Below are positions 11,901 to 12,380 of a DNA stretch of 12,380 nucleotides, in pieces. The DNA is from Baffinella frigidus (Eukaryota; Cryptophyceae; Cryptomonadales; Baffinellaceae), in contig MU646440.1 of assembly GCA_026770585.1 (NCBI GenBank), forward strand, positions 646,054 to 658,433, written 5' to 3'. Below the pieces are notes generated by a model. That model saw nothing but the letters and a program-made list of their open reading frames with translations, had not been told where the DNA came from and searched no databases. The position numbers and the translations under genes were made by a program. Every line of letters begins with the position of its first letter. The first letter of the stretch is position 1.

Positions 11901-12338
11901 TTTAGGGTTGGGTTGATGGTTTAGGGTTACGGGTTCAGGGTTTAGGGTTTAGGGTTTACAGTGTATGTGCTTGCGTTTGACGACGACCGTTGCCGTCTGC
12001 CGCAAGTTGCCCTACACCATCAACCTAACCCTAAACCCTAAGCTATAAATCCTTCTGCCGCAGGCTGCCGGAGACGAAGCGGGGGCCGCGAAGATGTTCC
12101 GCGAGGCCGAAAAGCTCTTCGAACATGCTGTCACGGTCTTATCCGGGAAACCTTATGTTTTTTCCCCTTGATGGCAATGAAAATTACTACACAATTCGTT
12201 CTGAGAGGGAATTTTAAAGCATTCGTGTAGTAATTTTCATTGGGATCGAAAGAAAGAAAAATAGATTTCCCTGGAGACGAAGCGGGGGCAGTGTCGATGT
12301 TCCGCGAGGCCGAGAAGCTCTTCGAACATGCCGTCACG
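2774..12338 (+). CDS. Large TPR-repeat gene with SH3-like N-terminus, 3' incomplete
   Basis: Gene-level entry covering exons 2774-2941, 3096-3248, 3642-3839 (plus 3892-3970), 5358-5441, 6558-6680, 7243-7296, 7351-7410, 8407-8460, 9452-9493, 10395-10429 or 10477, 10607-10727, 10860-11039 and 12064-12135, with less certain pieces listed separately. Exon 1 is a small barrel-type domain. The rest reads as TPR-like helix pairs, for example ...L-G-I-N-A-V-Q-Q-G joined to E-L-D-L-A-E-R-E-M-K-E-A-V-R-L-F. TPR arrays are known protein-protein interaction scaffolds, so the product is probably a cytosolic adaptor; no signal peptide or membrane span is seen. Nearly all junctions are phase 0, so exons can be duplicated or skipped without frame loss. 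Introns are built of repeats and elements. The partner and pathway are unknown. Confidence 0.65.
3096..3248 (+). CDS. TPR gene exon 2
   Basis: 51 codons between acceptor ccacggccccag and donor CAG|gtaccg, phase 0 at both ends. It starts E-T-N-M-R-R-V, completing the SH3-like barrel, then becomes an alanine-rich helical region with F-A-D-E-A-Q-R-L-L-T-Q-A-D and A-L-S-T-A-F-V-N-T-V-Q, which runs straight into E-A-L-A-S-D-P of exon 3. The 154-nt intron before it carries no obvious repeat. Confidence 0.65.
3249..3641 (+). repeat. Intron 2, telomere-like repeat tract
   Basis: From about 3397 to 3641 the intron is a degenerate CCCTAAA/CCCGTAAA/CCCCAAA tract with inner short arrays, such as CCGTAAA three times near 3429-3450 and GTATC-type repeats near 3551-3585. 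It ends at the acceptor cctgaaccag. The repeat thus supplies a C-rich polypyrimidine run upstream of the exon. Confidence 0.75.
3642..3839 (+). CDS. TPR gene exon 3
   Basis: Opens E-A-L-A-S-D-P-A-C-H-A-A-H-F-L-W-G-E-A-F-L, close to the TPR signature (A-L-x-x-D-P, then xx-A-xx-L-G-x-A), followed by E-E-V-Y-K-S-A-I-Q-H-F-R-R-D-P-L-Q-P. The acceptor is phase 0. The 3' end is uncertain because foldback J2 starts at 3801 in or at the exon edge. A donor at 3840 (CGG|gtggca) keeps phase 0 and gives a 52-nt intron to 3891. A donor at 3861 (AAG|gtgccg) is also phase 0, but the intron to 3891 would be only 31 nt. Confidence 0.65.
3801..3907. mobile_element. Foldback element, family J, copy 2, at an exon edge
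   Basis: 107 bp with arms of about 52 bp: left GCGGACCAAATCGACG... and right ...CTCGATTTGGTCCGC, meeting at about TTCGA in the centre. The terminal GGACCAAATCGA equals that of J1 (1225-1364). It begins inside the exon 3 reading frame, so its arms are either exonised or excised by a very small intron. Confidence 0.75.
3892..3970 (+). CDS. Possible TPR gene exon 3b
   Basis: After acceptor catgctccag the phase-0 frame reads ...G-G-R-P-A-E-F-W-W-H-V-G-S-C-L-D-E-G, a good TPR helix (aromatic, then G-xx-L, then G), ending at gggttcag with donor GAGG|gttcag in phase 1. The first six codons come from the right arm of J2. The phase-1 end does not fit the next firm exon unless another exon lies between, so this is tentative. 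Confidence 0.4.
3979..4195. mobile_element. Foldback element K, near-perfect 217-bp hairpin
   Basis: Two arms of about 104 bp with only about two mismatches and a loop of about 10 nt (ttgcgcct region). Termini are GAGCGTTTGCGG and CCGCAAACGCTC, flanked by TA at 3977-3978 and 4196-4197, the target duplication expected of the Tc1/mariner class. There is no reading frame inside. The near-identity of the arms implies recent insertion or active homogenisation. In the gene's transcript it would form a long double-stranded stem. Confidence 0.9.
4196..4301 (+). other. Intron segment with short telomere-like run
   Basis: Holds a short degenerate CCCTAAA stretch at about 4210-4240, then about 55 bp of mixed sequence before element B1. 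Nothing else is recognised. Confidence 0.5.
4302..4449. mobile_element. Element family B, copy 1 (complete)
   Basis: 148 bp with termini ATCCGGGGACAT and ATGTTCCCGGAT and AT-rich inner arms, plus the family core GTTCATAGAAGTTGGACGAAGG. The core recurs at about 8865, 9050 and 11090. The outer ATCCGGGA is shared with family C, which suggests one transposition machinery acting in trans. Confidence 0.85.
4450..4644 (+). CDS. Stretch with one possible small exon
   Basis: After acceptor ccccggcccag (ends 4551) a frame reads ...S-Q-G-A-L-F-H-L-G-R-A-R-A-T-A-Q-R-L-E-E-Q-P, a convincing TPR-like helix, up to CCGG|gtttat at 4642. The donor GT sits 4 bp left of MITE A2. The exon would end in phase 1, which conflicts with the phase-0 start of the exon at 5358, so either an exon is missing or this is a relic. 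The limits given are those of the whole stretch. Confidence 0.3.
4647..4789. mobile_element. Foldback MITE, family A, copy 2
   Basis: 143 bp with termini TCTCAGAAAAGGG and CCCTTTTCTGAGA, TA on both flanks, and the same nested GTCAACTT/AAGTTGAC core as A1. The outer arms match each other but not those of A1 over about 18 bp. It sits directly after the possible donor at 4642. Confidence 0.85.
4792..5100 (+). other. Intron stretch, short repeats only
   Basis: Contains a 17-bp direct repeat (GGGTCGTTCTTGGAGCC) at 4861 and 4881, then a run of TTCCAC/TTCCAAC pentamer-hexamer repeats at about 4985-5055. Open frames here on both strands are explained by the low complexity. No exon is supported. Confidence 0.5.
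5101..5172. repeat. Dispersed repeat D, copy 1
   Basis: About 72 bp: CTACCTCGTTAGCGCCCCC...GACGCAGTC...CCCCCGCC...CTACACGGTTGT. Other copies lie at 8944-9019 and 9154-9231. Copies 1 and 3 are followed by similar CAACCCT-rich tracts leading to an exon, so these two introns look paralogous. Confidence 0.75.
5173..5350 (+). repeat. Telomere-like tract before exon 4
   Basis: Begins with repeats of CAACCCTCTCAAC and CTGATCCATCAACC, then turns into CCCTAAACC-type heptamers (5283-5348) that end at the acceptor gacgtggcag. As in intron 2, a C-rich tract precedes an exon. Confidence 0.75.
5358..5441 (+). CDS. TPR gene exon 4
   Basis: 28 codons, phase 0 at both ends, from gtggcag| to GGG|gtcgct: V-V-L-D-K-L-V-V-E-Y-P-G-S-P-D-I-R-L-K-L-G-I-N-A-V-Q-Q-G. 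The E-Y-P-x-S-P and L-G-x-N-A-xx-Q-G spacing is TPR-like, and it fuses directly to E-L-D-L-A-E-R-E-M-K-E-A of the next exon to make a classic helix pair. Degraded copies of this exon flank elements C1 and C2 just downstream. Confidence 0.7.
5464..5589. mobile_element. Element family C, copy 1
   Basis: 126 bp with termini ATCCGGGAA and TTCCCGGAT, an inner inverted pair AATGAAAATTACTACACAA / TTGTGTAGTAATTTT, and the loop GGGTCACGTCCGATG. It is flanked on both sides by copies of exon 4 sequence. Confidence 0.85.
5592..5664 (+). pseudogene. Exon 4 duplicate, copy 2
   Basis: Homology resumes directly after C1 (GGTAGCGTACCCAGGTAGCC...) and runs through GGCATCAACGCGGTCCAACAAGG with few changes. The frame is open and tacccag|GT could act as an acceptor, so alternative use cannot be excluded, but inclusion would repeat the same residues. 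Confidence 0.6.
5700..5740 (-). repeat. Telomere-like run, G-rich strand
   Basis: GGGGTTTAGGGTTAGGGG-type run, opposite in orientation to the neighbouring CCCTAAA tracts. It separates exon 4 duplicates 2 and 3. Confidence 0.8.
5746..5793 (+). pseudogene. Exon 4 duplicate, copy 3 (3' part)
   Basis: Only the 3' part (TATCAACGCGGTCCAACGAGG plus the first 25 nt of the intron, CTCAACCCCACCCT) is present, leading into element C2. The duplicated unit therefore included the donor site and the intron start. Confidence 0.65.
5794..5894. mobile_element. Element family C, copy 2 (left end deleted)
   Basis: 101 bp. It matches C1 from CTGGCAATGAAAATTACTAC to TTCCCGGAT but lacks about 25 bp after the first ATCC. 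The inner inverted pair has decayed (TGTGCTGTAATTTT). Confidence 0.8.
5895..5970 (+). pseudogene. Exon 4 duplicate, copy 4, with stop
   Basis: GAGCGTGCCCAGGTAGCCCC...GGCATCAACGCCGTCTAACAAGG. The Gln codon CAA has become TAA, so the exon frame is broken. The copy keeps the intron start CTCACCCCCACCC. Confidence 0.65.
6012..6141. mobile_element. Foldback element H
   Basis: 130 bp with termini CTCAATTTAAACCG and CGGTTTGAATTGAG and imperfect arms of about 50 bp reaching GGTTTCTC / GAGAAACC. CCTCGCACAT occurs on both sides (5988-5997 and 6145-6154), abutting the right end and 14 bp from the left end. This is either a long target duplication or part of a small tandem duplication. Confidence 0.7.
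6142..6261 (+). other. Intron stretch between H and telomere-like tract
   Basis: Contains a direct repeat CATGATAGTGGCCA (6221 and 6236). No exon is recognised. Confidence 0.5.
6262..6550 (+). repeat. Long telomere-like tract before exon 5
   Basis: About 290 bp of degenerate CCCTAAA, CCCTTAA, CCCCAAA and CCCTCAA units on the sense strand, with larger sub-blocks repeated (AACCTCAAACCCTAAACCC at about 6340 and 6442). It ends at the acceptor aaccctcgcag. Confidence 0.85.
6558..6680 (+). CDS. TPR gene exon 5
   Basis: 41 codons, phase 0 at both ends, from ccctcgcag| to AAG|gtacac. E-L-D-L-A-E-R-E-M-K-E-A-V-R-L-F-R-S-G begins the second helix of a TPR whose first helix is exon 4. D-P-A-T-Q-A-L-H-V-G-N-A-L-E-N-L-C-K is the first helix of the next repeat. 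It is the clearest TPR segment in the window. Its last 11 nt and the donor (ACCTCTGCAAGGT) are duplicated at 6956-6968. Confidence 0.8.
6689..6880. repeat. Element E1: array of about six 29-33 bp units
   Basis: Six head-to-tail variants of GGCTACGAAGGGATTTTCGG followed by CCCACACACCG, starting at about 6689, 6720, 6753, 6784, 6817 and 6848. The unit is the terminal sequence of the foldback elements at 8013-8153 and 10728-10868, so E1 is an element whose end was amplified in tandem. It starts 8 bp after the exon 5 donor. Confidence 0.85.
6926..6968 (+). repeat. Copies of two exon-intron junctions
   Basis: GGTTCAAATAAGGTACACAA (from 6926) copies the exon 8 end and its donor (GGTTCAAACAAG|gtacacaacc, 8449-8470). 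ACCTCTGCAAGGT at 6956-6968 copies the exon 5 end and its donor. Both lie inside this intron, without the rest of the exon. Confidence 0.75.
6969..7133 (+). other. Intron stretch
   Basis: Holds a lone E-type unit (GGGCTACGAAGGGATTTTC-like, 7094-7112) and a C10 run at about 6976. No exon is supported. Confidence 0.5.
7134..7179 (+). pseudogene. Relic copy of exon 7 start
   Basis: 46 bp nearly identical (two differences) to 7330-7375, including the acceptor region ctgactgattttctggagcag and codons L-A-F-V-x-A-G-D. It then diverges and reaches TAA at 7192-7194, so it cannot serve as exon 7. Confidence 0.7.
7243..7296 (+). CDS. TPR gene exon 6
   Basis: 18 codons, phase 0 at both ends, from gacggctag| to CGG|gtacac: V-L-L-E-A-I-D-S-S-L-P-L-A-M-P-T-S-R. 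It is flanked in frame by stops, so it must be spliced to be coding. It follows ...G-N-A-L-E-N-L-C-K plausibly as a second helix. The intron to exon 7 is only 54 nt. Support is moderate because the exon is short. Confidence 0.5.
7351..7410 (+). CDS. TPR gene exon 7
   Basis: 20 codons, phase 0 at both ends, after the branch-like ctgactgat and acceptor tctggagcag: L-A-F-V-R-A-G-D-L-S-A-N-G-H-H-Q-D-A-V-Q, donor CAG|gtctcc. A-F-V-R-A-G-D then Q-D-A-V-Q is a TPR turn and helix that continues into V-L-S-G-A-W-T-E-F of exon 8. The start of this exon is duplicated at 7134-7179. Confidence 0.6.
7426..7660. repeat. 27-bp minisatellite in intron 7
   Basis: About eight copies of TCTCGGGTCTTGACTGTCAC followed by TTTCTT-type linker, then decayed units. 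The period is a multiple of three and lacks stops in all plus frames, producing long artificial open frames (S-R-V-L-T-V-T-F-S, and K-V-T-V-K-T-R-E-E on the other strand). It starts 16 nt after the exon 7 donor. Confidence 0.95.
7661..8012 (+). other. Intron stretch with a perfect palindrome
   Basis: An open frame continues to 7921 (including A-P-H-Y-C-K-A-P-E-E-V-S-K-F-L-D), but no acceptor-donor pair keeps phase 0, so an exon here is only a possibility. A perfect 24-bp palindrome TAGCGGAAGCAT-ATGCTTCCGCTA lies at 7936-7959. Confidence 0.5.
8013..8153. mobile_element. Foldback element E, copy 2
   Basis: Termini are CACAGCGGGCTACGAAGGGAT and ATCCCTTCGAAGTCCGCTG, with an inner hairpin CCCTACGG-GTTGC-CTACCGTAGGG and the block GAACCCCCCTATGCCCCTAC. 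Elements E1 and E3 share these parts. No coding capacity. Confidence 0.85.
8154..8406 (+). repeat. Intron tract with GGTCATACCGAAG repeats
   Basis: From about 8226 to 8392, degenerate 25-30 bp units built on AAGGTCATACCGAAG and GGGTTTAAG. It ends at the acceptor ctcccgcgcgcag. There is no sign of coding in the first 70 bp. Confidence 0.7.
8407..8460 (+). CDS. TPR gene exon 8
   Basis: 18 codons, phase 0 at both ends: V-L-S-G-A-W-T-E-F-G-V-A-S-Y-G-S-N-K, donor AAG|gtacac. Preceded by exon 7 it completes a helix pair (D-A-V-Q-V-L-S-G-A-W-T-E-F). The exon end with its donor (ACAAGGTACACAACC) is repeated 44 bp downstream at 8500-8514, and a longer copy lies at 6926. Confidence 0.6.
8515..8817 (+). 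other. Intron stretch with a 26-bp dyad
   Basis: Contains a strong-looking acceptor (tctcacccttattttcag, ends 8541) that opens a frame without TPR character, a dyad TTGACGGAAAGT-GA-ACTTTCCGTCAA (8634-8659), and an open frame 8635-8844 with a leucine-rich run. None of these is firmly an exon. Confidence 0.45.
8818..8927. mobile_element. Element family B, copy 2 (right end lost)
   Basis: Starts ATCCGGGGGCATGTTCAATT and carries the core GTTCATAGGAGTTGGACGAAG, but stops at AGAATCCGGTT, where it joins repeat D copy 2. Confidence 0.8.
8944..9019. repeat. Dispersed repeat D, copy 2
   Basis: CTCCATCTCGTTAGCGCCCC...CAGACGCAGTC...CCCCTACAACGTAAGGTTGT. It is about 90% like D3. It is followed by ccctccgcagGTCC, a copy of the acceptor and first bases of exon 9. 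Confidence 0.8.
9032..9128. mobile_element. Element family B, copy 3 (left end lost)
   Basis: Begins abruptly inside the core at CCCTATTCGTTCATAGGAGTT, directly after the copied exon 9 acceptor cgcagGT, and keeps the right arm to TGTTCCCGGAT. B2 lacks its right end and B3 its left end, with D2 between them. Confidence 0.8.
9154..9231. repeat. Dispersed repeat D, copy 3
   Basis: CTCCACCTCGTTAGCGCCCC...ACAGACGCAGTC...CCCCTACAACGTAACGTTGT. It leads into a CAACCCT tract and exon 9, as D1 leads into exon 4. Confidence 0.8.
9245..9440 (+). repeat. 25-bp tandem repeat plus CAACCCT tract
   Basis: About five copies of a 25-bp unit ACCCTGATCGCACCCTCAAC + CCTCC between about 9292 and 9425, in a background of CAACCCT/CCACCCT heptamers. 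It ends near the acceptor cacccttcgcag. Confidence 0.9.
9452..9493 (+). CDS. TPR gene exon 9
   Basis: 14 codons, phase 0 at both ends: V-Q-L-V-G-E-L-S-R-V-M-T-K-T, with consensus donor ACG|gtgagt. It follows S-Y-G-S-N-K as the start of another helix. It is very short, but the acceptor and donor are both strong. Its acceptor and first bases recur at about 9024-9033 next to B3. Confidence 0.6.
9505..9643 (+). mobile_element. MITE family F, copy 1
   Basis: 139 bp with termini CCACTTAGCAGC and CTAAGTGG, 12 nt after the exon 9 donor. The internal GATGGACTGTATCCGTGAAG is shared with the inverted copy F2. Confidence 0.85.
9644..9739 (+). other. Spacer between F copies
   Basis: 96 bp without a recognised feature apart from a TTGGGCCCAA palindrome. 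F1 and F2 point in opposite directions around it, so the block could also move or fold as a unit. Confidence 0.5.
9740..9878 (-). mobile_element. MITE family F, copy 2, inverted
   Basis: 139 bp, the same length as F1. Its reverse complement aligns to F1 along the whole length (CCACTTAGCAGCGGCCGAG..., GATAATATTCTAG, GATGGACTGTATCTGTGAAG). Divergence is considerable, so the two copies are not recent. Confidence 0.85.
9989..10080. repeat. Repeat G, copy 1
   Basis: About 92 bp: CTTCTT repeats, then TTTATTACTCTCGATACAGG, AAGGCCCTTGAGCCT, TTGAGTGATA and GTCTACGAGCC. Copy 2 is at 10439-10536. The part up to GATACAG has the form of a 3' splice site. Confidence 0.8.
10081..10394 (+). other. Intron stretch before exon 10
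   Basis: Contains a weak hairpin (CCTCAAAA at about 10091 with TTTTGAGG at about 10158; CCAGCG with CGCTGG inside) and a direct repeat TAGCCTACAT at 10276 and 10301. It ends at the acceptor taacggtgcag. No exon is seen. Confidence 0.5.
10395..10477 (+). CDS. TPR gene exon 10a
   Basis: After gtgcag| the phase-0 frame reads L-D-A-A-D-E-R-G-A-M-G-A-W-R-A-S-L. The 3' limit is open. A donor at 10430 (GGGGGC|gtggcg) or at 10478 (ATACAG|gtccca) both leave phase 2, and both fit the acceptor gcgag| at 10606, which supplies one base. The second choice would include part of repeat G. If G is ignored, the frame also continues unbroken into 10583-10727. The A-x-D-E-x-G-A core parallels the exon at 12064. 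Confidence 0.5.
10439..10536. repeat. Repeat G, copy 2, inside an exon
   Basis: About 98 bp matching G1. It is bounded by a 20-bp near-repeat GGGGCGTGGCGCGCTTCTCT (10425-10444) and GGGGACGTGGCACGCTTCTCT (10562-10582). Removing one flank copy plus G restores one continuous reading frame, as expected of an insertion into an exon with target duplication. Confidence 0.75.
10607..10727 (+). CDS. TPR gene exon 10b
   Basis: From acceptor tttcgcgag| one base, then S-S-A-I-L-C-L-E-I-V-E-L-I-N-V-L-K-E-L-T-, then N-L-T-Q-G-D-I-E-T-A-D-R-K-A-L-L-L-V-P-Y, donor TAT|gtgatt in phase 0. N-x-x-x-G-D-I-E-x-A is a TPR turn with its second helix. A later acceptor at 10631 (ctcgag|ATA) would also keep frame. The last 54 nt are closely copied in exon 11. 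Confidence 0.6.
10728..10868 (-). mobile_element. Element E, copy 3, forming an intron
   Basis: In reverse orientation it shows CCACACAGCGGGCTACCAAG, the block AGGAACCCCCCTATGTCCCT and the hairpin CCCTACGG/CCGTAGGG, as in E2. The intron 10728-10859 (132 nt) is almost exactly this element. The donor gtgatttt is at its left edge and the acceptor cttggtag lies inside its right terminal sequence. Confidence 0.8.
10860..11039 (+). CDS. TPR gene exon 11
   Basis: 60 codons, phase 0 at both ends: P-A-V-W-Y-T-L-L-T-N-A-A-Q-G-D-I-E-G-A-V, then R-T-A-H-L-C-V-E-S-A-R-G-W-R-E-A-T-D-R-M-, then C-S-Y-A-V-H-V-L-G-E-S-H-E-A-R-A-D-V-L-Q, donor CAG|gttcat. N-A-A-Q-G-D-I-E-G-A-V is a canonical TPR turn. It is the longest firm exon with steady codon bias. 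The first three codons (CCC GCT GTG) are contributed by element E3. Element B4 begins 4 nt after the donor. Confidence 0.75.
11044..11192. mobile_element. Element family B, copy 4 (complete)
   Basis: 149 bp with termini ATCCGGAGACATGTTCAATT and AATTGAACATGTTCCCGGAT, and the core GTTCATAGGAGTTGGACGAAGG. It lies immediately after the exon 11 donor. Confidence 0.85.
11193..11384 (+). other. Intron stretch with a possible small exon
   Basis: An acceptor-like gaatgttttccag (ends 11278) precedes a frame R-P-L-W-R-L-T-G-Q-G-A-R-Y-R-A-S-I-G-I-W-K-H-I-A-R that has some helix character but needs phase 1 and meets TGA at 11355-11357. Not accepted as an exon. Confidence 0.4.
11385..11560. repeat. Inverted repeat inside a direct duplication
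   Basis: Arms CCCTGTTGACCGTGCTGTTT (about 11436) and AAACAGCACGGTCAACAG (about 11486) form a hairpin of about 26 bp, with CACGGTCAACAG doubled. The hairpin is bracketed by two copies of GGGCGTGCTGTTGACCG...TTGGTGTTGACCGCT (about 11386 and 11516). It grades into the 28-bp array. Confidence 0.8.
11533..11814. repeat. 28-bp minisatellite, about ten copies
   Basis: Unit GTTGTTGACCGCTGTTAACA + ACAGCCGC. Each unit contains a small dyad CTGTT-AAC-AACAG. It ends shortly before the acceptor gcgtcgcag, so it occupies an intron like the 27-bp array. There are no spacers, so it is not a CRISPR array. Confidence 0.95.
11830..11853 (+). CDS. Microexon or relic exon start (DAGDEA)
   Basis: After gtcgcag| eight codons D-A-G-D-E-A-V-G, then donor GGC|gtatgg, phase 0. 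The sequence duplicates the start of the exon at 12064 (A-A-G-D-E-A-G). It could be a 24-nt microexon, but more likely it is a left-over copy of an exon start. Confidence 0.35.
11874..11960 (-). repeat. Telomere-like tract, G-rich strand
   Basis: TTTAGGGTT, GGTTTAGGG and GTTCAGGG units on the plus strand, opposite to most tracts in this gene. A short CCCTAAACCCTAA piece in the other orientation follows at 12016-12038, so the two can pair as a hairpin. Confidence 0.85.
12064..12135 (+). CDS. TPR gene exon 12
   Basis: 24 codons, phase 0 at both ends, from ctgccgcag| to ACG|gtctta: A-A-G-D-E-A-G-A-A-K-M-F-R-E-A-E-K-L-F-E, then H-A-V-T. A-G-D-x-x-x-A-x-x-M-F-x-x-A-x-x-L-F-x-x-A is a textbook TPR second helix and follows A-R-A-D-V-L-Q of exon 11. 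The donor abuts element C3. Confidence 0.7.
12141..12275. mobile_element. Element family C, copy 3, between exon copies
   Basis: About 135 bp, starting ATCCGGGAAA and ending TTTCCCTGGA (decayed). The inner pair AATGAAAATTACTACACAA / TTCGTGTAGTAATTTTCATT is intact. It begins 5 nt after the exon 12 donor and runs straight into a second copy of exon 12. Confidence 0.8.
12273..12338 (+). CDS. Second copy of exon 12
   Basis: 22 codons G-D-E-A-G-A-V-S-M-F-R-E-A-E-K-L-F-E-H-A, then V-T, then ACG|gtcacc. It is nearly identical to 12070-12135. It lacks the original acceptor; the nearest AG (aaatag, 12263-12264) would not give phase 0. It is either a tandem TPR exon with a shifted boundary or an exon fragment copied with C3. 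Confidence 0.45.
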
Positions 12339-12340
12339 GT

Positions 12341-12380
12341 CACCCCCCACCCTACACCCTACATCCTACACCCTACACCC
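12341..12380 (+). repeat. CCCTACA telomere-like run at right edge
   Basis: CACCCTACACCCTACATCCT-type heptamers begin directly after the donor and run off the window, so the next intron is again repeat-filled. Confidence 0.85.

Noticed and set aside
1-12380. tRNA, rRNA or viral genes
   Set aside because: No cloverleaf with A/B boxes, no rRNA-like stretches, and no polymerase, capsid or transposase reading frame was found.

Overview
The window is nuclear DNA from a eukaryote, most likely an alga or other protist. Genes are split by GT-AG introns, short GC-rich exons sit in repeat-filled introns, no bacterial operon structure is visible, and degenerate CCCTAAA/TTTAGGG-type repeats are scattered throughout. 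The species cannot be named from sequence alone. Almost none of the long uninterrupted reading frames are genes. The real coding signal lies in short exons that join in frame.

Layout. Positions 1-480 look like the tail of an upstream gene or its intron: a CCACCCT repeat, a MITE and one possible terminal exon. Positions 480-1550 are intergenic and repetitive, with a 57-bp tandem repeat and a foldback element. Positions 1555-2662, minus strand, hold a small three-exon gene for a protein of about 146 residues with an IQ-like motif built across a splice junction. Positions 2663-2773 are a compact divergent promoter. From 2774 to the right edge runs one large plus-strand gene of at least 9.5 kb. 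Its first exon encodes a small SH3-like beta-barrel domain. The following exons, of about 40-200 nt and nearly all phase 0 at both ends, encode TPR-like helical repeats. The 3' end lies outside the window.

The introns of the large gene are the striking part. They are packed with at least eight families of short non-autonomous foldback or repeat elements (called A, B, C, E, F, G, H, J and K here), with minisatellites (27, 28, 25 and about 31 bp units) and with degenerate telomere-like tracts. Again and again an element is flanked by two or more copies of the adjoining exon end. One intron (10728-10859) is essentially a copy of element E, with both splice sites at or in the element ends. This resembles introner-like intron gain, or intron growth with duplication of target exon sequence, repeated many times in one gene. 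It is the main candidate for an undescribed system.

How the genes relate: the two genes share a 111-bp promoter region and may be co-expressed. TPR arrays are protein-interaction scaffolds and IQ motifs bind calmodulin-like proteins, but nothing here shows that the two products act together. Exon boundaries were chosen by hand from GT/AG, phase and TPR pattern; no transcript evidence was available.
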